This document shows positions 33,102 through 41,321 of a stretch of 64,000 nucleotides of DNA, piece by piece. The first letter of the stretch is position 1. Each line of letters starts with the position of its first letter. The notes under the pieces were generated by a model, which saw only the letters and a list, made by a program, of their open reading frames with translations, made no database searches and had not been told where the DNA came from. The stretch comes from Oscillospiraceae bacterium. GTDB taxonomy: Bacteria > Bacillota > Clostridia > Oscillospirales > Oscillospiraceae. Location of the stretch: positions 124,001 through 188,000 of the forward strand of contig SVLJ01000003.1 in assembly GCA_015067995.1 (NCBI GenBank), in the 5' to 3' direction. Position numbers and translations under genes: made by a program.

Positions 33102-36100
33102 TTATTCCAGAGAGTCCCGCATGCGCTGCAGCAGCCGAAGGTCTTCCTCCAGACAGGCGGAGGCCGCCAGATTGGGGTCGTAGCGCAGGCAGGCGCCCTT
33201 GTCGGGGGACAGGGGCAGGATCACCGCCTCGCTGAGGCGGGAGAGGGTCAGATTCCGGGCATAGCGGCTGCGGTAGGAGGTCTCCAGCGCCAGCAGGATA
33301 TCCCGGGAGTTCTCAATGCAGGTGCGGGAGAACCGTGAAACGGCGCTCTGTCCGCACTCGCGGAAGAACTTGGGGTAGGCGTAGGGCATGATGAGGTTGA
33401 TGGCCGGGGTCAGGCCGGGGACGGAGGGGACGGCATCGGCCACCGTGTCGCCGCCGATGAAGGGGTACATGGTGGATTCCACGAACCAGCAGCGCAGGTT
33501 GGGGATGAAGTACACGCAGTCGGCCTTGATGCCCCGCTCCTCCATCAGATCCTTGCCGCGTCCGCTCATGAGGCCCACCAGCACCCGATCCACGGGAACA
33601 TTGTACTTGCGCAGCAGCGGTTCCAGAACCTGCACGCGGGCGCCGGAGTGGAGCAGGTCGTCCACCAGGATCACCTCACGGCGGAAGGACAGGATGGTGC
33701 GGATCTGGGATTCCAGCGGTGCGTAACCGGGGAACTCCAGGATGGTGGAGCTCAGCAGGTCAGGGGTGAAGACCTTGTCGGTGTGGATGGTCTTGGTGAC
33801 GGTGTTGGGAATGGCGTTGCCCCGGAGGATCTTGCCGAAGGGGGCGCACATTTTCTTGCCCAGCACACGGGGATAGGTGGGTTCGGCAGGCACGCCGTTG
33901 ATCTCCACGATGCGCCGCACCAGCCGGTGATAGATCAACTCTGCGTTGAGGGACAGCACCGTAGTGCCGGGGTACAGCGCCGCCACAGACTGCTGGAACC
34001 GGGTGTGTGCCCTGCGCACCGCCTCCAGCACCAGCGGGTCGGAGGAGAAGGGCGCTTTCAGGGTAGTGGCCAGATTCTGGATCAGCGCCACGGGAGAACG
34101 CATGTCCGTCAGCATCAGGGGATGGCCGGGAACGGAATCCGGGGTATGCAGGAAGCCGGAGCGCAGCATCAGGGCGGTGGTCTTCTCGCTCTGTGCCTCT
34201 CCGGGAGCAAACACGGCGTAGCTGCAGTCGTCCCCCAGGGCACGGAACAGTGCTTCCGTCAGCAGCATCTGACTGATGTCGATGTTGCTGGCGGCGGTGG
34301 TGTTGGCGGTAGCGGATACGGTGTGCAGGCCGGTGATAAGACAGATGCGGCCTGCGGAATGGTCGCGGATATAGTCGGCGGCGTCGGCGTCGCCCAGCGC
34401 GTCGTAAAGACCGGTGGAGGTGACGGTGCGCATGGTCAGCACACCCTGTGTGAATACCGGGCCGTCAATGTCCTTGAGCACCACCATGGTGTCCCGGGGG
34501 TCCAACCGGAAGGCTCTGCCGGTGGCGGCGGCGATGGCGGCGGCCGCCTCCTGTCGTGCCGCCGTATCGTCAGGCGTCAGGCAGGAGAAGTCCAGATCGC
34601 CGGTGCGCAGCAGCCGCTTGTACTGTGGCTCGCGGAGATAGAGGCTGTTGCGGTAGATATAGTCCTGCACCGTGGGGTCGATGAGGTTGGAGATATCACG
34701 CCCCAGGTCGATGTTCTCGCGGATGCGGGTGGAGCTGATATCCTCCAGATGGGTAGCCAGCTGCAGCTGCAGCACGTTGCCCTGAATGCAGCTCAGATCC
34801 ACACTGGCGTCCGCGGCGTTGATGCTGGCGCGGCGGAACACGATGTGGTTGAGAGAGTGTACCGAGCCGGGAGACGGCTCTGCCTTGTAGGAGGAGGCAT
34901 TGGCTACCACGTCGCTGCCCACGCACAGGTACAGCTCCCGCTCGGCGAAGATATCCCGCAGAACGTTCAGATCGTCTGGGTTGGCCAGATTCACCGGAAT
35001 ATCATGGGGGAAGACGTACACATCGTACTCATCGGCCACGGACATGCTCACCAGCTGGCGGCGGATGAGACTGGGCTGTGCCTTTTTGGACCAGGAGAAC
35101 TCATCGATGGCCAGGTATACCTCGAAACCAAGGTCGCGGATGGCCTGTACGATGCCCTTATGGGACAGGGAGAAGGGGTCAAAGGTGCCGGGGAAAAATG
35201 CGGCCTTCTCCGGAATGGTAAAGTGGAAGGGACCGTCCTCAATGTCGTGGAGGACGATGAACCGGTACAGATGGCTCAGGGCGGAGGCGGTATAGAAGAA
35301 GGTGAGATCCTGCTCCCGGCTGCTGCGCAGCAGACACATGATCTTCTTGGCACAGAGGGTAAACAGGGCGGTCTTGTCCTGATAGCTGAGGATGGGAGAG
35401 GCGAACAGACCTTCGCCCACGATCCGCAGTGCGCTCTGCTGCACGGGACCCCGGGGCGCAGCCAGACCCTTCATCAGCAGGCCCGCCAGACGGCGGCGCC
35501 GCTGCTCCAGCACATTGGTGTCTTCTCCGAAGCGGGCGGCGTATTCCGCGTAGGATTCCAGCATGGAGCCCACGGCGTCCAGAGCGCCGCTGACCACGTT
35601 GGAGCTGGAGGAGGAGAGAAGACTCTCCATCTGGTCGATGACCTCGTCCAGCTCACGGGGCGTCAGCCACAGGGCGAAGCGCCCCAGATATTCGGGGATA
35701 TATTTGGACAGATCCGACTGGCCGGTTTCCAACGCCTTGGAAAGCTCCACGGCGATCTCGTTGCGGCGGTCGGGGGTCATGGAGGGTGCCAGCTTCAGCA
35801 GAGACTTACCGGCCATGCGGCGCACCACCACGTGCTCGCTGACCTTGATGAGGTTGGAGAAGTGAGTGGCAATGTGCAGCACGTTCTGATCGCCGCCGGT
35901 TCCCACCTGGTGGAGCAGATACTCCACGCCCAGTGCCTTCAGAATCCACGGCGTGGCGGTTTTCAGGTTGTCCAGAAAAACGGTGCTGACGGCGGCGGGA
36001 TCTGCCAGCCGCTTTGCAAGAGCCGTGGCGTCCAGCGCCAGCTCCCGGAACAGGCGCATCTGCAGGAACAGCAGAGGCGTGCTGTTCTCCACATCCGCGG

Positions 36101-37931
36101 CGTGTACGGCGCCCGCCATACGGCTGCGCAGCTCCAGACCCACGCCGGAGGATTTCAGCAGATGGGAGAACAGGTAAAGGGCGGCGGCCTTCTGCGGCAG
36201 ATCACCGATGGCCAGCCAGTGGGCGGCGAAATTGATCAGCAGTCGGCAGGTTTCCGGCGTGCAGTGCTGTATGGGGAGATTCACCACCGTGTCCATCAGG
36301 GCGAAAGCGGCGTCGTCTGCCGCGTCTGGATGCTCGTAATGGCGCAGCAGCTCCTCCAGGAATCTGGGAGCATCGGCCTTGTCGCATTCCCGCAGCACGT
36401 TGTCCACCACCAGCTTGGCGGTGTAGCGGATCTTACTGATCTGCACGGTGGTCAGCCGCCGGTCGGGGCGGATGAGCTTTTGCAGATAGTCCGCCCACAG
36501 GCGGAAGGGGAGATCCAACTCCGGATCGAGGTCGGCGTCGGCTGGCAGCTCCTTCTTGTAGCCGGAATGGAAGCGGGCCAGGATCCGGCCGATGAGGGTG
36601 GCAGCCTGACGGCGGATATCGCCGTCGGGATTCAGCAGCTGCTCATAGAGGAACTCCAGCGTCTGCATCTTCTGGGAGGAGGAGAGGTAGGTGAAGTATT
36701 CCTCAAACACGGAGATGTACGCCCGGAGCCGCCCCCACTCCTTTTCGCTGTGTGCGGCCTCCAGCACACTGGCAAACAGCTGGTCGTGGCTCAAACGGTG
36801 CATCAGGCGGATGTTGTGCTCTACGGCGCTGCGGCGCAGGGCTTCCACCAGCTGCAGGGGATTCATCAGGGCAGGGTCGGTGTGGGGAGCCGGAGTGCAT
36901 TCGCCGTCCAGCGCCACGTCCGTGCCCAGGAACTGCAGATATTTTTCAAAGTCCAGCAGCTTGGCATAGACGAAGCGGTAGCGCCGGGTCTTGGCGGCGT
37001 CCACATTGTCCAGCTTGCTGAGGATCACGTCAAAGGCGTCGGTGAGGGAGTAGATTTTGGCGATTTCTCCGCCGTTTTCGTCCCGCTCCTGCTTCACCCG
37101 GAAGTCGGCGTATACCAGAATCAGAGACTCGGCGGAAAGGTTTTCGATCTCCAGATCCCACACGGAGTGGTTGGCGGCAATGTGGCCGATGGCGTCCAGT
37201 CCCCGCTGGGTAAACCACTGGCTGGTATAGTGATAGTGCAGATACGGCACCCGCTCGCCGGGGCGGCAGCCGAACTTGCCGATGTCGTGGCCTGCGGCGG
37301 CGCCGCTGATGAGGGCCAGATCCACCAGACCGCCCCGGGCGGCGAAGGAACGTGCCACTGTCATGGAGACGTAGTGGACGCCGGCGATGTGATCCAGTGT
37401 GCGGAAGGGAGTTACCTCCCGCCCCAGACGCAGCATCTCGTAGATGTACTCCTGACGGAAGCGGGCCATGAACTGGCGGTACTCCGCCTCCACCATGGAG
37501 CCGGTCAGCTCCTCCTCACTGCAGAAGTCGAAATCCATCAGAGGATCAAAGGGCAGCTGCCGTCGCTCGGCGTCCAGCAGCACCTGCAGCACCTGCAGGA
37601 AGCATATCACGGCGTCCCGCTGTGCTTCGGTGTGGTCTGCATCTGTCCGCGCGAACATTCTGCCGCACACGGTCTGATAGGCGAAAAGCAGCCAGCCCGT
37701 GTCGGGCTCCGGCGCCATGGCGTCCAGCATGGGGCGGCAGACCTCCAGCACCGCGGCGCAGGAGAGCCGCTCCTTCAGGGGCAGCAGGGTGCGCAGGGCG
37801 GTGTTCCAGTCCACCTGCCGCAGCAGGCGGCGCACCTCCGTCTGGCGGATGCCCAGCACCCGCAGGAAGCTTTTTTCAGAAAACGCCTGTGTCAGCTGTG
37901 CGGCTGTTTCCCGGGCGATGTCTCGTTTCAT
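33102..37931 (-). CDS. giant multidomain protein: HD domain, helical repeats, NadD-like nucleotidyltransferase, phosphoribosyltransferase-like domain
   Basis: A 1609-residue soluble protein. After a helical N-terminus, an HD hydrolase domain lies at about 175-330: metal His near 186, His215-Asp216 in GHDIGKFG, then HYHYTSQWF and LVYADFRVK. Residues ~440-900 are leucine-rich helical pairs that look like HEAT repeats. A nucleotidyltransferase domain follows: FFPGTFDPFSLSHKG (about 912-926; final His kept, SLSH in place of HxGH) and ISSTRIRENI (1065-1074), the NadD/NMNAT signature. About 1150-1260 resembles a GNAT-type fold (LTEALFRALGDD, LMLRSGF). The C-terminal domain has the PRPP-loop pattern VILVDDLLHSGAR near 1421. 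HD plus NadD recalls the NadD-YqeK pairing. The ATG at 37931 has GGAGAGGGAGGGC upstream. Function unknown; nucleotide or NAD metabolism is an inference. Confidence 0.8.
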   Translation of the reverse strand: MKRDIARETAAQLTQAFSEKSFLRVLGIRQTEVRRLLRQVDWNTALRTLLPLKERLSCAAVLEVCRPMLDAMAPEPDTGWLLFAYQTVCGRMFARTDADHTEAQRDAVICFLQVLQVLLDAERRQLPFDPLMDFDFCSEEELTGSMVEAEYRQFMARFRQEYIYEMLRLGREVTPFRTLDHIAGVHYVSMTVARSFAARGGLVDLALISGAAAGHDIGKFGCRPGERVPYLHYHYTSQWFTQRGLDAIGHIAANHSVWDLEIENLSAESLILVYADFRVKQERDENGGEIAKIYSLTDAFDVILSKLDNVDAAKTRRYRFVYAKLLDFEKYLQFLGTDVALDGECTPAPHTDPALMNPLQLVEALRRSAVEHNIRLMHRLSHDQLFASVLEAAHSEKEWGRLRAYISVFEEYFTYLSSSQKMQTLEFLYEQLLNPDGDIRRQAATLIGRILARFHSGYKKELPADADLDPELDLPFRLWADYLQKLIRPDRRLTTVQISKIRYTAKLVVDNVLRECDKADAPRFLEELLRHYEHPDAADDAAFALMDTVVNLPIQHCTPETCRLLINFAAHWLAIGDLPQKAAALYLFSHLLKSSGVGLELRSRMAGAVHAADVENSTPLLFLQMRLFRELALDATALAKRLADPAAVSTVFLDNLKTATPWILKALGVEYLLHQVGTGGDQNVLHIATHFSNLIKVSEHVVVRRMAGKSLLKLAPSMTPDRRNEIAVELSKALETGQSDLSKYIPEYLGRFALWLTPRELDEVIDQMESLLSSSSSNVVSGALDAVGSMLESYAEYAARFGEDTNVLEQRRRRLAGLLMKGLAAPRGPVQQSALRIVGEGLFASPILSYQDKTALFTLCAKKIMCLLRSSREQDLTFFYTASALSHLYRFIVLHDIEDGPFHFTIPEKAAFFPGTFDPFSLSHKGIVQAIRDLGFEVYLAIDEFSWSKKAQPSLIRRQLVSMSVADEYDVYVFPHDIPVNLANPDDLNVLRDIFAERELYLCVGSDVVANASSYKAEPSPGSVHSLNHIVFRRASINAADASVDLSCIQGNVLQLQLATHLEDISSTRIRENIDLGRDISNLIDPTVQDYIYRNSLYLREPQYKRLLRTGDLDFSCLTPDDTAARQEAAAAIAAATGRAFRLDPRDTMVVLKDIDGPVFTQGVLTMRTVTSTGLYDALGDADAADYIRDHSAGRICLITGLHTVSATANTTAASNIDISQMLLTEALFRALGDDCSYAVFAPGEAQSEKTTALMLRSGFLHTPDSVPGHPLMLTDMRSPVALIQNLATTLKAPFSSDPLVLEAVRRAHTRFQQSVAALYPGTTVLSLNAELIYHRLVRRIVEINGVPAEPTYPRVLGKKMCAPFGKILRGNAIPNTVTKTIHTDKVFTPDLLSSTILEFPGYAPLESQIRTILSFRREVILVDDLLHSGARVQVLEPLLRKYNVPVDRVLVGLMSGRGKDLMEERGIKADCVYFIPNLRCWFVESTMYPFIGGDTVADAVPSVPGLTPAINLIMPYAYPKFFRECGQSAVSRFSRTCIENSRDILLALETSYRSRYARNLTLSRLSEAVILPLSPDKGACLRYDPNLAASACLEEDLRLLQRMRDSLE

Positions 37932-38090
37932 AGTGCCCTCCCTCTCCGCCTTGGGGCGGGGATTCATTCTTAACATATTATTATACCCCGAACAGAGAAC
38001 GGAAGGAAGAGGGGATTTGTAAAAACAGGGAATTTTTCCCGCTGTCGCTGCAAACCGGGAAAAAACGGTGGGGAAAAAGCGCTTTTCCTC

Positions 38091-38119
38091 TTGCAATTCC
38101 TGACAAACTGTGCTACCAT
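38091..38119 (+). promoter_or_regulatory. sigma-A type promoter of secG
   Basis: TTGCAA (38091-38096), 17-base spacer, TACCAT (38114-38119), about 70 bases before the secG start. Confidence 0.5.
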
Positions 38120-38186
38120 TTACTTCTGTAAAATGAGGGCGTGTGCACAGAAGCTGCACCGTGAAACGATTTGGAGGTTTCCTGAT

Positions 38187-38414
38187 ATGTTTGTTTTTGT
38201 TGCAATCCTGCAGCTGCTGTGCGGCGTGGCTCTGGTGCTGGCCGTTCTGTTCCAGTCCGGCAAGAACTCCGGCCTGTCCAGCGTTATCGGCGGCGGTGAC
38301 TCCTTCCTGGCCAAGAACAAGGCCAAGTCTCTGGACGCCAAGCTGGCTCGTGCCACCAAGTGGGTGGGTGCCGCCTTCATCGTGCTGACTCTGGCACTGG
38401 ACATCCTGCAGTAA
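38187..38414 (+). CDS. secG: preprotein translocase subunit SecG
   Basis: A 75-residue SecG. Two transmembrane helices (about residues 2-20 and 54-73) flank the conserved cytoplasmic loop VLFQSGKNSGLSSVIGGGDSFLAKNKAKSLDAKLARAT. SecG is the small accessory subunit of the SecYEG channel. GGAGG lies nine bases before ATG 38187; the longer frame to 38091 overlaps the promoter and is rejected. It is monocistronic, although secG often precedes rnr in other Firmicutes. Confidence 0.95.
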   Translation: MFVFVAILQLLCGVALVLAVLFQSGKNSGLSSVIGGGDSFLAKNKAKSLDAKLARATKWVGAAFIVLTLALDILQ

Positions 38415-38433
38415 GCATCTGATATAACGGTTC

Positions 38434-38467
38434 AAACCCAGCGGTGATCTGCGTCACCGCTGGGTTT
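38434..38467. terminator. bidirectional terminator
   Basis: Perfect 14-pair stem AAACCCAGCGGTGA / TCACCGCTGGGTTT with a six-base loop, between convergent secG and the deacetylase gene. Confidence 0.85.
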
Positions 38468-38470
38468 CGT

Positions 38471-39217
38471 TTATTCTCCGCTGCCCTCCAGCGCATTTTT
38501 CACTGAGCGGTAGCGTACCCCCGCCTCCGGCGTCACGCCTGCCTTTTCCAGCAGTTCCCGGACGGTGAGGAAGGTGTAGCCCTCCTTCTGCAGCGCGTCC
38601 ACGATCCGCAGCGCCGCGTCCACCGACGGCTCCAGAGAATCGTGGAGGAGAATGATATCCCCCGGCTGCACACGGTCCAGCACGAAGTCCGTTACCTTGT
38701 CGGCATCCCGCAGCCGCCAGTCCTCCGGGTCCACCGACCACTGGATCAGCGGCTGGGAAAAGAGGCTGCGCTGATCGTCCAGGATGAGACCGTAGGGAAC
38801 CCGCACCCAGTAGTCGTCCTCGCCCAGCAGGGTCCGCAGCGCCATGTCCGTTTTCGCCAGCTGTTCCGCGACCACCGCGTTCTCCGCCTCCGCCAGCCGC
38901 ACATGGCTCCAGGTATGGTTGCCCACCTGATGTCCCTCCGACGCCATCCGCTGTACCAGCGCGGCGTTGGCTTCGATCTGTTCGCCGATGAGGAAGAAGG
39001 TGGCCTTTGCGCCCCGCTCCGCCAGCCCGTCCAGCAGACGGTTTGTGCTTTCGGCCCGTGGGCCGTCGTCAAAGGTCAGCGCCACATATTTGTTTTCCGG
39101 AATATATACGGTGCTGTCCACCGCCAGATACGACTCCCGGACCATCATCGCCGACAGTCCCCATGCAATGGCGCAGCATAACGCTGCGCCTCCCAGAATG
39201 CTCCGCCACTTTTTCAC
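38471..39217 (-). CDS. polysaccharide deacetylase (NodB homology, CE4)
   Basis: A 248-residue membrane-anchored or secreted CE4 enzyme. An N-terminal hydrophobic segment (ILGGAALCCAIAWGLSAMM) precedes the NodB domain. VALTFDDGPRAESTN has the catalytic Asp and metal Asp, GHQVGNHTWSHVRL the HxxxH metal pair, VRVPYG is the third motif and DIILLHDS the last. It deacetylates N-acetyl sugars in peptidoglycan or another wall glycan. The GTG at 39217 is chosen because GGGAGGCGC precedes it; an upstream ATG at 39304 lies inside the neighbouring terminator region. Confidence 0.9.
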   Translation of the reverse strand: MKKWRSILGGAALCCAIAWGLSAMMVRESYLAVDSTVYIPENKYVALTFDDGPRAESTNRLLDGLAERGAKATFFLIGEQIEANAALVQRMASEGHQVGNHTWSHVRLAEAENAVVAEQLAKTDMALRTLLGEDDYWVRVPYGLILDDQRSLFSQPLIQWSVDPEDWRLRDADKVTDFVLDRVQPGDIILLHDSLEPSVDAALRIVDALQKEGYTFLTVRELLEKAGVTPEAGVRYRSVKNALEGSGE

Positions 39218-39271
39218 ACTGCGCCTCCCTGTGTTTTTTGTAGTCTTTGCGGCGGCGAATGAACTATGCGC

Positions 39272-39308
39272 AAAAATGCCTGTGCCAAAAATCGGCACAG
39301 GCATTTTT
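39272..39308 (-). terminator. intrinsic terminator of the zinc-ribbon gene
   Basis: AAAAATGCCTGTGCC / GGCACAGGCATTTTT, fifteen pairs with a seven-base loop and T run on the minus strand. Confidence 0.85.
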
Positions 39309-39680
39309 TCAAAGCAGGCTGAAAATGGTGGGAAAGATGATCAGCAGCAGCGCTGCCAGCCAGATCAGCAGGAACACAAAGCTGATGGGATTGGCCTTTT
39401 TCTTGTTGGACACTGTGCTGCGCCGGGAGCTGCCGGCCTCTGCCGTATCCCTGTCCAGTCCCAGCCGTTTTCGGCTGCGCTCCTCAGCATGGTACTCCGC
39501 GTGGACAAAGGAGTTTTCGTGTCCCGCTTCGTTGATGCCGTCGGTGCGGACGATGTCGCCGCTGGCAGAGACGATGTAGCTGCCCTTTCGGGGCTGGTTG
39601 AAGCTGCCGCAGCGGGGACAGAAGCCGTCCTCCGTGTAGTCGTATTTCTTTCTGCATTCGTAACAGGAAATGATCGGCAC
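39309..39680 (-). CDS. zinc-ribbon protein with C-terminal transmembrane helix
   Basis: A 123-residue protein of unknown role. The N-terminus holds a zinc ribbon made by CYECRKKY and GFCPRCGS (two CxxC pairs, residues 5-25). A short beta segment (GSYIVSASGDIVRTDGI) and a charged linker follow, and a single hydrophobic helix (SFVFLLIWLAALLLIIFPTIF) ends the protein, so it is tail-anchored with the ribbon in the cytoplasm. The GTG at 39680 has AAGGAGGGAAC upstream; an ATG further out has none. No family name could be assigned. Confidence 0.65.
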   Translation of the reverse strand: MPIISCYECRKKYDYTEDGFCPRCGSFNQPRKGSYIVSASGDIVRTDGINEAGHENSFVHAEYHAEERSRKRLGLDRDTAEAGSSRRSTVSNKKKANPISFVFLLIWLAALLLIIFPTIFSLL

Positions 39681-39782
39681 GGCGTTCCCTCCTTTGATTC
39701 TTTTCTCCATTGTATCATAGTTTCTGTCCCTCCGCAATGAAAAAACGACCGCCTTCGTATGAAAAGCGGTCGTCCTTTACAA

Positions 39783-40967
39783 TTACTGCAGGGCAGCTTT
39801 GAGGGCCTCAACGCGGTCGGTGGCCTCCCACTTGACGCCCAGATCCTCGCGGCCCATGTGGCCGTAGGCGGCCAGCTGGCGGTAGATGGGGGTACGCAGC
39901 TCCAGATCCCTGATGATGGCGCTGGGACGCAGGTCGAAGACCTTGGCCACGGCGGCTTCCAGCTTGTCATCGCTGACGATGCCGGTGCCGAAGGTGTCCA
40001 CCAGAATGCTGACGGGGCGAGCCACGCCGATGGCGTAGGCCAGCTGCACCTGGCAGCGGGAGGCAAGGCCCGCAGCTACGATGTTCTTGGCCACCCAGCG
40101 TGCGGCGTAGGCTGCGGAGCGGTCCACCTTGGTGGGGTCCTTGCCGGAGAAAGCGCCGCCGCCGTGGGGTGCGCTGCCGCCGTAGGTATCCACGATGATC
40201 TTGCGGCCGGTGAGGCCGGAGTCGCCCTGGGGACCGCCGATGACGAAGCGGCCGGTGGGGTTGACGAAGTAGCGGGTGTTCTCGTCCAGCAGCTGGGCGG
40301 GGATGACGGCGCGGATGACATGCTGGATCATGTCGGCGCGGATGGTCTCCAGAGAGGTCTCGGCGTCGTGCTGGGTGGAGATGACCACGGTGTCCACACG
40401 GACAGGGCGGTTGTTCTCGTCGTACTCCACGGTGACCTGGCTCTTGCCGTCGGGACGCAGATACTTCAGCATGCCGCTCTTGCGCACCTCGGTGAGGCGC
40501 TTGGCCAGCTTCTGTGCCAGAGACAGGGGCAGGGGCATCAGCTCCGGCGTCTCGTCGCAGGCGTAGCCGAACATCATGCCCTGATCGCCTGCGCCGTGGT
40601 TCAGCTCGCTCTCGGTGCCCTCTCGGTTCTCCAGAGACTGGTTGACGCCCATGGCGATGTCGCCGGACTGCTCGTTGATGGAGGTGATGACGCCGCAGGT
40701 CTCACAGTCGAAGCCGTACTTGGCGCGGTCATAGCCGATCTCACGCACCACCTCGCGGGCGATCTTGGGGATGTCCACATAGCAGCTGGTGGTGATCTCG
40801 CCCATCACATGGATGAGGCCGGTGCACACGGTGGTTTCACAGGCCACGCGGCCCATGGGGTCCTGTGCCAGAATGGCGTCCAGCACCGCGTCGGAGATCT
40901 GGTCGCAGATTTTGTCGGGATGACCCTCGGTCACGGATTCCGAGGTGAAGAGATAGTGTCTTGCCAT
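39783..40967 (-). CDS. metK: S-adenosylmethionine synthetase
   Basis: A 394-residue MetK. It begins [27 protein letters not shown], with the ATP-binding GHPDK, then [12 protein letters not shown] (the family hexapeptide region) and the P-loop-like [19 protein letters not shown]. It makes SAM from methionine and ATP. It is controlled by an S-box riboswitch in its 5' leader. Together with mtnN and luxS it forms part of the methyl cycle in this window. The start follows GGAAGAAAGGAATC. Confidence 0.98.
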   Translation of the reverse strand: MARHYLFTSESVTEGHPDKICDQISDAVLDAILAQDPMGRVACETTVCTGLIHVMGEITTSCYVDIPKIAREVVREIGYDRAKYGFDCETCGVITSINEQSGDIAMGVNQSLENREGTESELNHGAGDQGMMFGYACDETPELMPLPLSLAQKLAKRLTEVRKSGMLKYLRPDGKSQVTVEYDENNRPVRVDTVVISTQHDAETSLETIRADMIQHVIRAVIPAQLLDENTRYFVNPTGRFVIGGPQGDSGLTGRKIIVDTYGGSAPHGGGAFSGKDPTKVDRSAAYAARWVAKNIVAAGLASRCQVQLAYAIGVARPVSILVDTFGTGIVSDDKLEAAVAKVFDLRPSAIIRDLELRTPIYRQLAAYGHMGREDLGVKWEATDRVEALKAALQ

Positions 40968-41021
40968 AGTTTTGATTCCTTTCTTCCCGTTTGGGAGTTC
41001 CTTTTTCCCCTTGGGAGCATG

Positions 41022-41164
41022 AAAAAAGCGCGCTTCGACGACGAAGCACGCAAAAAATACATTTCTTTGCTCCTCATCTGTCGCTTTCCGTCGGATTTGG
41101 CACCTTACAATGCAGGTTGCCGTGGTTTCATTGGGCCGTTCCCTCCGCCACTCTTGATAAGGGG
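41022..41164 (-). promoter_or_regulatory. SAM-I (S-box) riboswitch with terminator
   Basis: On the minus strand the leader has the S-box core in order: CTTATCAAGAG (start near 41162), GGCGGAGGGA-CGGCCC, ATGAAACC, CGGCAACC, AAGGTGCCAA-TCC and the closing GATGAG near 41075. A terminator follows: GCGTGCTTCG ... CGAAGCGCGC with TTTTTT at about 41022-41052. SAM binding would favour the terminator and shut off metK. This accounts for most of the gap 40968-41321. Confidence 0.93.
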
Positions 41165-41183
41165 TGTTCAGTTGTGCATTTAT

Positions 41184-41211
41184 ATTATAATGATGCATTG
41201 GCTATTGTCAA
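41184..41211 (-). promoter_or_regulatory. consensus sigma-A promoter of metK
   Basis: Minus strand TTGACA (complement of 41206-41211), 16-base spacer and TATAAT (complement of 41184-41189), just upstream of the S-box aptamer. Confidence 0.85.
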
Positions 41212-41321
41212 TAGAAATTTCGCGGATTTTTGTGCGTTTTTCTTAAAAAACCATGCCGTCTTGCAAATATCGGCGCTGTGCGCTATACTTTTTCCAATCT
41301 TTCAGGGAAGGGGAGACCGGC

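Noticed and set aside
33648-37973. A 1441-codon open frame on the plus strand opposite the giant protein gene.
   Set aside because: It is rich in Gly/His/Gln with no domain pattern and no ribosome site. It arises because GC-rich genes read on the opposite strand avoid stops. The minus-strand frame has clear catalytic motifs and a GGAG start.
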